Positions 11,301 through 16,301 of a stretch of DNA of 42,433 nt are shown here, one piece after another. The translations under genes were made by a program, and so were the position numbers. The notes below the pieces were generated by a model. That model saw nothing but the letters and a program-made list of their open reading frames with translations, ran no database searches and was not told the DNA's origin. Position 1 is the stretch's first letter. Every line of letters starts with the position of its first letter. The DNA is from Bacteroidia bacterium (GTDB taxonomy: Bacteria > Bacteroidota > Bacteroidia > NS11-12g > UBA9320): NCBI GenBank assembly GCA_028339355.1, contig JAOLBX010000013.1, positions 1 through 42,433 on the forward strand, written 5' to 3'.

Positions 11301-12372
11301 AAGTGTAAATAGTAACTTCCGTTATCAAGAATCGGAATCAGCATTTGATGATGTGATATATACCGAAGTGGGAACATTCACTACATCATTTGGTACGTGG
11401 AGTACAATGTTTGATAAGCTGAATGATGACTATTCTTCGGACGCCTTCGAACAGTTCAAAAACAATCGATATACAATAGCTCAGAGACTTCAGACTAAAG
11501 AGTTCTCTGTAGGTGGTGAGTACAATGCCTTGTATGGCAATGAATTGAATGAGATAGATGATAGCACCGGATTTCCTAAAGGCTTCAACAATAAGCATCA
11601 AGAGGTTCTTCTGCATTCTTTCATAGCTGCGTATAGTGGAAAAAATGCCAATAGTGTAGAACTCACACCATTCAAAAAAATACCAATTCCTAACTGGAGA
11701 GTGACCTATAACGGGTTGTCAAAATTGAAGGGGCTGAAAGACATATTTAGTAACATATCTATCTCCCATGGATATTCATCTACATTGAGCATAGGGTCAT
11801 TCCAGAGGCCATTGGAGTACGGTACTGATTCGTTGACTTCTGGCAGGAACTTAGCAACACAATACTTGTATCAAAGTGGTGTTACGATAGTAGAGCGTCT
11901 CACACCTTTAATAGGTATAGATATCACAACCAAAGAAGGAATATCTGCAAAGTTTGAGTTTAAGACAGATAGAAACTTACAACTGAATGTAGTGACTGCT
12001 CGTATGGTTGAGCAAAGAAACAAAGAGTATGTAATAGGGGCAGGTTATAGAACTACTGGTCTTAGACTTCCTATTAAGTTCCAGGGCAAAAAAATTACAC
12101 TTCAAAATGATCTGAATATCAGATTTGACTTCTCAATAAGAGATGGTATCACTGTGGTCCGTACTCTAGAGGGGAATGGCGGTGAAGATTCGTATATACC
12201 TACTGCTGGTATCAGGACGATGAGTATACGACCGTCGATAGATTATAAAATTAATGACGCTCTTAATTTCAGAATGTTCTATAACAGAAATTCGAATGAG
12301 CCTGTGACAAGTAATTCATTCCCATCTGCACTTACAGATTTTGGTGTTACAATGAGGTATACACTTCAATAA
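5347..12372 (+). CDS. sprA: T9SS outer-membrane translocon / gliding motility protein SprA
   Basis: Giant outer-membrane protein of 2341 aa that forms the barrel through which T9SS cargo leaves the cell; also needed for gliding in Flavobacterium. I start at ATG 5347 because it opens a typical signal peptide (MNAKRALGAFLIMVV to TYAQ). The TTG at 5326 would only add MTATILK. The highly conserved SprA segment YLDDFEGAETPYDLKYVRSW is near residue 786. Beta-strand-rich sequence runs to the C-terminus, which ends MRYTLQ. A highly charged stretch around residues 1840-1865 (KVAKKDEEDEDVV, then KKKKEG) probably forms a loop. Length fits the family. A terminator follows directly. Known partners such as porV are not in this window. 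Confidence 0.97.
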   Translation: MNAKRALGAFLIMVVCSFLSSSTYAQKDSSSKRGLIDLEDPPNIKTEYKYDPSTGNYLEIIKIGDQPIGSPRVLTLAEYMRSKEKRDREVYYRKKSNADNYVKGGGIIPNIALTPEIFDKVFGGGLIDIRPTGSAEVTFGGNFNKVENPSFPVRQQKNGQFDFGMKMQLNVTGQIGDRLKLNWNYDTEATFEFENQMKLNWGGGEDDILKNIELGNVSLPLNGSLIQGGRNLFGVKTQLQFGKLKVAVIATQDKGETKETEVTGGAQVTNYDIQGHNYDVNRHYFLSQYFANNYDNALSRLPIIISNIQISYVEVWVTNRNNAVGNSRNVMGYLDLGEIEGDTYRDFLLGAGGAFPDNTATNLYNDIVRPVSEFCSPTDPRIELGADYECLSNARKLNQNEFVFHPTLGYLSLNQSLNNDEVLMVAYEYTANGAKFQVGELTIDNAQTTGNSSHLNLKLLKHSTIKTNLPSWNLMMKNIYSLNTYNLQKEDFTMNVVYADDPSGADLNYLPVEANEPAIREKQLITVLNLDKINKQQEAKPDGVFDLIEGVTINSAKGRIIFPVREPFGEFIRSKFSDSKNADYYAYDSLYRTTKWNAEQDLKHNKYFLRGTFKGSSSDQIRLQCYNISQGSVRVTANGNVLAEGSDYTVDYSLGTVRIINEGILNSGASIKASCESNSLINIQQKSLVGTRLDYKFSDKLLLGGTFMHMSEQPLTNKVNIGEEPLRNSIWGLDGSYNTESRFLTRMVDKIPFVETKEKSTISITGEFAHLIPHKAKTQGDKGTSYLDDFEGAETPYDLKYVRSWRMASTPQGQPDLFPETADPTTADSSYNSKRANIAWYNIDPVFQGNDNRLTPANIGPVEQSDHWVRTVVQKEIFPDLELQQGQPQQLATLDLSFYPKERGQYNYNTDDMLVSGNMDKPKENWGGIMRRIETNDFEATNIDYIEVWMMDPFTYSKYDGSKHSNGELYINLGSVSEDVIPDRKRSAENGLPVPDGNYTVDTGKYALTPNGQIINKAFDNAPAARTAQDVGLDGMSDETERSLLADYLKAIETKYGTTSAAYTKAFDDPAGDNYIYPRDPLYDNSNALVLERYKRYNGFDGNSTLDKLDDGTPKSGYTIPDDEDINQDYTVNLNEEYFQYRVEISPSGLKIGENFVTDSILADANQIDPGVLPNEVVWYQLKIPIRQYEKKVGGIQDFKSIRFMRMFLKGFEDSVVLRFGNLQLVRADWRRYLNTLKFPPRVGPPADPNDDAELVVSTVNVNENSKRSPIPYKVPPGFSREVDPTQVGNVQQNEQSLSIAVCNLQKEDAKGAYRSLDYDIRNYKTLKMFVHAESPTAQNGDVVAIFRIGTDLENNFYQYEIPLTISPDGNADPQAIWPTENEFILNLEEFYKLKLNRQLNSTGNPNGYYAETLDNGHKISIIGLPDLSNVRTVLLGVKNSETSTVNDLCAEVWFNELRLVDFANKGGYAANARMVAKLADFANITVSGNYQSIGFGAIDKKLNERNLNEQIQYDIASNINLGKFFPQKSGISLPMFIGYSENIINPKFYPLNPDIELRTAINNAETQAEKDGIREAAQDYTSRYSLNFTNVKKNRTASSGKQHFYDIENWNYSFAYQRLFRRSQVIEMNDAKTYKSSLGYNFSAKPKSWEPFKKKIKSKKLTLLKDFNIGLVPSNLNFRVDVDRRYGELKNRDNDNFKSIVPVLYDKTFSINRIYGWKWKLTKSLTLDYAATANSWVEEPFGELNTQEKKDSVWQNFMDLGEMNNFNQRVNANYSLPMRKIKLLNWTTVTTKYSANYEWRNAPPASSSLGNTIQNSRTLGVNTSLNFISLYNKVPFLKKVNRPTPRRKVAKKDEEDEDVVNGGVKKKKEGMSEGTKGLFKFLMMVKQAQMGITLTDGTTLPGFTKGIDYFGQNFKHSTPGLPFILGAQDENFRKDIAANGFLTQDENQIARYINLSGLDINGTATVEPIKGFRVSLKFNKRQSLSVNSNFRYQESESAFDDVIYTEVGTFTTSFGTWSTMFDKLNDDYSSDAFEQFKNNRYTIAQRLQTKEFSVGGEYNALYGNELNEIDDSTGFPKGFNNKHQEVLLHSFIAAYSGKNANSVELTPFKKIPIPNWRVTYNGLSKLKGLKDIFSNISISHGYSSTLSIGSFQRPLEYGTDSLTSGRNLATQYLYQSGVTIVERLTPLIGIDITTKEGISAKFEFKTDRNLQLNVVTARMVEQRNKEYVIGAGYRTTGLRLPIKFQGKKITLQNDLNIRFDFSIRDGITVVRTLEGNGGEDSYIPTAGIRTMSIRPSIDYKINDALNFRMFYNRNSNEPVTSNSFPSALTDFGVTMRYTLQ

Positions 12373-12391
12373 ACAACAAGGAATTTCATAT

Positions 12392-12427
12392 AAAAAGCCG
12401 ACACGAATATTTTCGAGTCGGCTTTTT
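12392..12427. terminator. terminator shared by sprA and the convergent tRNA gene
   Basis: Stem AAAAAGCCGAC (12392-12402) pairs with GTCGGCTTTTT (12417-12427) around a 14-base loop. Flanking A- and T-runs make it usable on both strands. It lies 19 bases after the sprA stop and five bases past the 3' end of the tRNA gene. Confidence 0.9.
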
Positions 12428-12431
12428 AGTG

Positions 12432-12506
12432 TCGGGATAACTGGATTCGAACCAGCGATCTCTGGTCCCCCAGACCAGCACTTTAACCGGACTAAGCTAC
12501 ATCCCG
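12432..12506 (-). tRNA. tRNA-Pro (anticodon GGG)
   Basis: Read on the minus strand, a complete cloverleaf of 75 nt is visible. The acceptor stem CGGGATG pairs with TATCCCG (last pair G-T), with discriminator A. The anticodon stem CTGGT/ACCAG encloses loop CTGGGGG, giving anticodon GGG at plus 12469-12471. The T arm contains GTTCGAATC. CCA is not encoded. C1-G72 with A73 fits proline tRNA. It is convergent with sprA. Confidence 0.95.
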
Positions 12507-12531
12507 ATGTTTACACCACTCATTGCGGAAG

Positions 12532-12539
12532 CAAATTTA
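12532..12539 (-). promoter_or_regulatory. -7 promoter element of tRNA-Pro
   Basis: TAAATTTG on the minus strand matches TAnnTTTG exactly. It lies 25 bases upstream of the mature tRNA 5' end, leaving a short leader for RNase P to remove. An upstream TTTG is present, but at a shorter spacing than usual. Confidence 0.55.
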
Positions 12540-12709
12540 TTCGAAAAAGGGCAAACTAAAGAGCATAAGTGTATCAAAAAAAGGAAGATAGACTATTTTA
12601 AGCGATAAGATGGGCTAAAATTACTTATAAGTAAGGCCAAGACTATTGATATATATATCAGGGGTTAATCCATATCAGTACCTGCAAAAATTTAACACAA
12701 TAACACAAA

Positions 12710-13258
12710 ATGAAAAATTTGAAAAAATCACTTTTTGTAATAATGGCTTTTGCTGCTATTACATTCACATTTACTGCATGTTCTAAATCTGGTAAAAATT
12801 ACGCTGATGATGCTGCTGGAGAAGAAGAATTAGTAGAAGAAGGAACCGAAGCTATAGAAGGTGCTGCAGAAGGTGCAGCTACTGATGTAGCCTCTTGGAG
12901 TTCTGATTTTGATGAATTGGTGCTAAACGGTACTGGTTCTAAAACGATTACGCTTGAAGGTCTTGGGGCTGAGGAATCTGGTCTTTCTGCTGAAGGTCAA
13001 GCACAGCTTAACTATATAGCTACTGCACTAGAGGCTAATTAGGGTCTAAAAGCGGTAATGAAAGGTCATACTGATTCTGATCAAAAAATTGGAAACGGAA
13101 AAGGTCGTGCAATGTGGGCTAAAGCGAAACTTGTTTTAGGACACGATGCAGTAGGTAGTAGAATTTCTACTGAAGGTGTTGGTACTTCTGAGCCAATAGA
13201 AGGTGTAGATTTAGCTGATGATTCTCAAAAAAGAGTTACAGTTTCTTTTACTAAATAA
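12710..13258 (+). pseudogene. OmpA-domain lipoprotein interrupted by an in-frame TAG
   Basis: Two open stretches in one frame, 12710-13042 and 13043-13258, are separated only by the TAG at 13040-13042. Together they make one typical protein of about 180 aa. It has a lipoprotein signal peptide ending FTFTAC, an acidic Ala/Glu-rich linker, and a peptidoglycan-binding OmpA domain. The TAG falls between TALEAN and GLKAVMKGHTDSD, inside the OmpA domain just before its GHTDS motif. The rest has RAMWAKAKLV and STEGVGTSEPIE as expected. The first part alone lacks most of the binding fold. A single change such as CAG to TAG would explain it. Readthrough or a base-call error are alternatives. A terminator follows. 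Confidence 0.8.
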
Positions 13259-13281
13259 GAGTAACATTATATAAAAACATT

Positions 13282-13313
13282 AGGAGGCGATTATTTGGTC
13301 GCTTCTTTTTTTT
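13282..13313 (+). terminator. intrinsic terminator after the OmpA-like gene
   Basis: Stem AGGAGGCGA (13282-13290) pairs with TCGCTTCTT (13299-13307), with G-T pairs, followed by a run of eight T ending at 13313. Confidence 0.75.
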
Positions 13314-13388
13314 GCCCTGTTTCAAAGGAAAATAGATCGTGAAATCGAGATGTTCTAATCAAAAATGGCTTACTTGCGAAAGCATAGT

Positions 13389-14057
13389 ATGATAACCAAA
13401 GAGACATTTTCTTTTATTAAAAACCTAGCAGCGAATAATAATCGTGATTGGTTTGCTGAGAATAGAAAGAGCTATGATGAAGCTAGAGGGGAGGTGCTTA
13501 ATCTGCTCACAGAGATACAAGGCGAACTAAATATCGCAGATAAGATAGAAGAAGCCAAGATTTATAGAATCAACAGAGATGTTAGATTCAGTAAGGATAA
13601 GTCACCATATAAGATGTGCTTTAGTGGTTACTACAAACGGGCTGGAGCCGCTAGAAGAGGGAGCTATTATTTCAGTATACAACCGGGTGGACAAACGATT
13701 GTAGGAGGAGGATTCTATGGACCCAATAAAGACGACCTTCTTAGAATTCGAAAAGAGTTTGAGATGGATACCTCTGAAATAGAAAAGATCACTTCTAATC
13801 AAAACTTCATAACGCATTTTGGTAGCTTACAAGGGGGTGGCGTAAAGTCAGCTCCTCGTGACTTTAATAAAGAACATCCCAATATAAAGTGGATTCGAAT
13901 GAAGCAATTTTATGCATTTCGATCTTTTACGGATAAGGAAGTACTTGATCCATCGTTTTGTAAAGAGATGATGAGTACATTCATGGCCATTCGACCATTT
14001 TTTGATTATATGAGTGACGTGCTTACTACTAATATTAATGGGGAATCGCTATTATAA
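13389..14057 (+). CDS. DUF2461 family protein (TIGR02453 type)
   Basis: Cytosolic protein of unknown function, widespread in bacteria. The family pattern is clear: a start close to ITKETFSFIKNLAANNNRDWF, then IYRINRDVRFSKDKSPYK, a central GSYYFSIQPGG segment, GGGFYGPNKDDLLRIRK, and late KWIRMKQFYAFRSF. Family members begin a few residues before the TFSF segment, so I chose ATG 13389 (222 aa). An in-frame ATG at 13365 would add eight residues. It sits after a terminator, so it probably has its own promoter. No biochemical role can be assigned. Confidence 0.88.
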   Translation: MITKETFSFIKNLAANNNRDWFAENRKSYDEARGEVLNLLTEIQGELNIADKIEEAKIYRINRDVRFSKDKSPYKMCFSGYYKRAGAARRGSYYFSIQPGGQTIVGGGFYGPNKDDLLRIRKEFEMDTSEIEKITSNQNFITHFGSLQGGGVKSAPRDFNKEHPNIKWIRMKQFYAFRSFTDKEVLDPSFCKEMMSTFMAIRPFFDYMSDVLTTNINGESLL

Positions 14058-14099
14058 AAAATCACTAACACTAGAAATATAATGTAATTAATAAATTGG

Positions 14100-14369
14100 T
14101 TGAAGAACACACTTGAGAATAAAAAAGACGATCAAGAGATAGCAGAAGCAGGATTTTGTCCTAATTGTTGGGGAAGTCAGGCGTATGACGGAAAGTTTAA
14201 GGAAGCAGTGAAGGATCAACAAATTAATATTAGTAATCATGACAGCACTGCAAACAGAGCATTTATTCAATCTTTTGTAAGAACGCATCTTGAACCTATC
14301 ACTCTAAAAAACCATGATATATATGACCAATGTCCTGTTTGTAAGGTGAAGTACGCTAAATCTTCTTAA
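14100..14369 (+). CDS. small protein with two paired-cysteine motifs, conserved type in Bacteroidota
   Basis: Predicted 89 aa soluble protein with CPNCW near residue 20 and CPVC near residue 80. This is a two-knuckle arrangement expected to bind one zinc ion. The sequence between them is polar and Asn/Lys-rich. The start is TTG: an in-frame TAA lies at 14085-14087 and no ATG or GTG occurs between it and the conserved part. I recall CPNCWG-containing hypothetical proteins in Flavobacteriia but know no function or family name. It is followed nine bases later by a 49-codon membrane-protein gene, probably co-transcribed. Confidence 0.65.
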   Translation: MKNTLENKKDDQEIAEAGFCPNCWGSQAYDGKFKEAVKDQQINISNHDSTANRAFIQSFVRTHLEPITLKNHDIYDQCPVCKVKYAKSS

Positions 14370-14378
14370 TTTTATTCA

Positions 14379-14528
14379 ATGAAAAATATATTAATAATTC
14401 TTCTTGTTATTAATGGCTTAGTAATAATGTATTTGGGAGGTGTAAAAGCTCCCAAATTCATGATGCCACCTTTTCTTTCTGGGGTAGCATTTTTGATCAT
14501 AGCGGGGTTGTTTAAGTTAAAGGAATAG
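14379..14528 (+). CDS. 49-residue membrane protein
   Basis: A short open frame, ATG at 14379 and TAG at 14526-14528. The product has two hydrophobic segments, ILIILLVINGLVIMYLGG and FLSGVAFLIIAGLF, joined by a short basic loop (VKAPKF), and ends KLKE. This is a convincing two-helix hairpin membrane peptide. It starts nine bases after the upstream zinc-knuckle gene and ends just before the convergent PLP-enzyme gene. Function unknown; the membrane topology is what supports it as a real gene. Confidence 0.55.
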   Translation: MKNILIILLVINGLVIMYLGGVKAPKFMMPPFLSGVAFLIIAGLFKLKE

Positions 14529-14532
14529 TAGC

Positions 14533-15636
14533 TTATCGTATAAAAAGTAAGACTTCTTTTATAAAGACGTCAATGTCAGCTTCATTGTTATAATAATGGA
14601 CTCCTATTCTTATGTTTTCTCCACGCTCCGAGACTTCTATTTTTTTAGATGTTAAGTGCTGTAGCAGACCTTCCTTGCTCTTTATGCAGATGATGCCAGC
14701 TCTATAATTAATATCAAAAGTTCCTATTACTTTTATCTCGGTATCATTAAGCTCCTGTATAAGGTAGCTCATTAATCGTCTTGTGCGAAGGATTATATTC
14801 TCTAAACCCAATTCCGATATCTGAACTAGGGCAAAACCAAACCTATGAAAAGCGATGTGATCGTGATGTCCTGGTTCATAGCTTTGTATGCTGGGGTAGT
14901 AGACAGGGGTATTGCCTTCCAGTGTGAAACTATTAAACCCAGAGCTAAGAGGTGGATATTGCTGCATAACCTCCTCATGAATATACAAAATACCATTGCC
15001 AAATCCTGCCAAAGGCCACTTGTATCCACTGGCCCCAAGTATATCTACATACGACTTTTTGACATCAATGTTTGAAGCACCCAGGGATTGAGTAGCATCT
15101 ACGAGAAAAAGACATCCATATTGATTGCAGAGCATACCTATACTTTCTAGATCTGCTTTGTAACCTGTGAGCCACTGTACTTGACTCAGTCCTAGGAGGT
15201 CTGGTTTTTCAGTTTGAAGAAATAATTCCAAGTCATATAAGTTAACTTCATGGTTGTCAAATTCTAAGAATTTCACGTCAAAATTAGCGACTACAAAGGG
15301 CATTGTAAGAGAAGGATAATCACCTTTATAGAACGCACATTTGAAAGAGTCTGGTAGGGATTTTACAAATAGATTTAGCCCGATCGAAAGGTTCGGTATT
15401 AGAGCAATTTCTGAAGTATTTGCATTTATTAAATCTGCAGCTTGCTTTCTAATTGCAGGGATAGCCGAAGTATTAAAAGTTGTCCGGTATTGACTTGGAG
15501 CCTTCCTATATTTGGTTGATTCGTCTGAGACAAATGATTCATTGGCTATACTGATTAATCCATTAGCTGCAGAGTTTAGATAGGTTCCCTCAATTTCTTC
15601 CAAGTGTAAATCGCGTAATCCTTCCCAATCAATCAT
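14533..15636 (-). CDS. class V aminotransferase-fold PLP enzyme (cysteine desulfurase/kynureninase-like)
   Basis: PLP-dependent enzyme of 367 aa. The cofactor site is visible: Asp180 and Gln183 in VDATQSLGA and the probable Schiff-base Lys206 in ASGYKWPLAG. Early residues YLNSAANG resemble the substrate-binding start of the class V fold. The protein is shorter than housekeeping IscS/SufS, and I could not place their catalytic cysteine loop, so a desulfurase role is not assured. Related Bacteroidota proteins are usually annotated only as class V aminotransferases. It is divergent from the lipoprotein gene at 15.7 kb and convergent with the small membrane protein. Confidence 0.8.
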   Translation of the reverse strand: MIDWEGLRDLHLEEIEGTYLNSAANGLISIANESFVSDESTKYRKAPSQYRTTFNTSAIPAIRKQAADLINANTSEIALIPNLSIGLNLFVKSLPDSFKCAFYKGDYPSLTMPFVVANFDVKFLEFDNHEVNLYDLELFLQTEKPDLLGLSQVQWLTGYKADLESIGMLCNQYGCLFLVDATQSLGASNIDVKKSYVDILGASGYKWPLAGFGNGILYIHEEVMQQYPPLSSGFNSFTLEGNTPVYYPSIQSYEPGHHDHIAFHRFGFALVQISELGLENIILRTRRLMSYLIQELNDTEIKVIGTFDINYRAGIICIKSKEGLLQHLTSKKIEVSERGENIRIGVHYYNNEADIDVFIKEVLLFIR

Positions 15637-15663
15637 CGGTGTAAATTTAAGAAAACTATACCG

Positions 15664-15691
15664 TTGAGTCTTTTTAGTTGGTTTAATTTTG
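15664..15691 (+). promoter_or_regulatory. promoter of the 15.7-kb lipoprotein gene
   Basis: A TTG at 15664-15666 and TAATTTTG at 15684-15691 give a -33/-7 pair with a 17-base spacer, matching the Bacteroidota consensus. Transcription would begin near 15697. That leaves a leader of about 70 bases before the out-of-frame ATG at 15767, and almost none before the in-frame ATG at 15700. This supports 15767 as the ancestral start. Confidence 0.6.
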
Positions 15692-15699
15692 CAAGCTGA

Positions 15700-16224
15700 A
15701 TGAAGGTGTTTACTTGGATGATATCTTTAATAGGATATATTCGTTTAACTAAAAAAACGATAAATTATGAACACAAAACTTTATTATTTGTATTACTTGC
15801 CTCTTTTGTAGCCTTTCAAGGTTGTAAAGATGATGAAGGATCAACGGTCCCATCAGTTTCAGAAAAAACACAACTAATTACGGCATCACCATGGGTTTTG
15901 TCTGCAATTACTATAAAAATAGGGACTGAGGTCGAAGATATGTACTCGGATTTGGATGCTTGTAGCAAAGATGATGAGATTATCTTTAAATCAGATGGTA
16001 CAGAGATTTTTGATGAAGGTGATACTAAATGTGATCCTGATGCTGATCAACAGGAGACATTTACTTGGAGCTTTAACACTGCTGAAACAGAACTTACTCT
16101 GACAGAAGATGGAGAGCCTGAAACGGGCACTCTTAAAGAGCTTTCAGCTACTAAAATGGAACTAGAATTTTCGCAGGTAGAAGATGGAGTAACTTATATG
16201 TATAATTCTACATATACTCACTGA
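15700..16224 (+). CDS. lipocalin-like lipoprotein with a probable one-base slip at its start
   Basis: The mature part looks like the small lipocalin-type lipoproteins common in Bacteroidota: after the cysteine of VAFQGCKDDEG comes LITASPWVLSAITIK, and the tail is beta-rich and acidic. As read, the N-terminus is abnormally long (about 28 residues before the hydrophobic core). An ATG at 15767 in another frame reads MNTK and then leaves the frame at the AAAA run 15775-15778, stopping at TAG 15809-15811. One more A would give MNTKTLLFVLLASFVAFQGC, an ideal lipoprotein signal. The promoter position agrees with 15767. So the gene is probably frameshifted by one base, or the base is a sequencing error. 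Confidence 0.7.
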   Translation: MKVFTWMISLIGYIRLTKKTINYEHKTLLFVLLASFVAFQGCKDDEGSTVPSVSEKTQLITASPWVLSAITIKIGTEVEDMYSDLDACSKDDEIIFKSDGTEIFDEGDTKCDPDADQQETFTWSFNTAETELTLTEDGEPETGTLKELSATKMELEFSQVEDGVTYMYNSTYTH

Positions 16225-16245
16225 TCTATATCAAAATTTAAAATT

Positions 16246-16284
16246 AAAAAGGCGAGCTTCATTTCATGAAGCTCGCCTTTTTTT
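16246..16284. terminator. bidirectional terminator between the lipoprotein and the TonB-dependent receptor
   Basis: A 17-base perfect inverted repeat (AAAAAGGCGAGCTTCAT) around loop TTC, with an A-run on the left and a T-run on the right. It serves both convergent genes. Confidence 0.92.
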
Positions 16285-16301
16285 ATATTCGATTTATACT
16301 C

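Noticed and set aside
13058-13258. An independent 66-residue gene starting at ATG 13058
   Set aside because: It is in the same frame as the upstream lipoprotein, lacks a signal peptide, and is exactly the second half of an OmpA domain. It is better explained as the rest of the interrupted gene.
12710-13258. Reassignment of TAG to an amino acid
   Set aside because: Several intact genes here end in TAG with the next gene starting within a few bases, so TAG works as stop.
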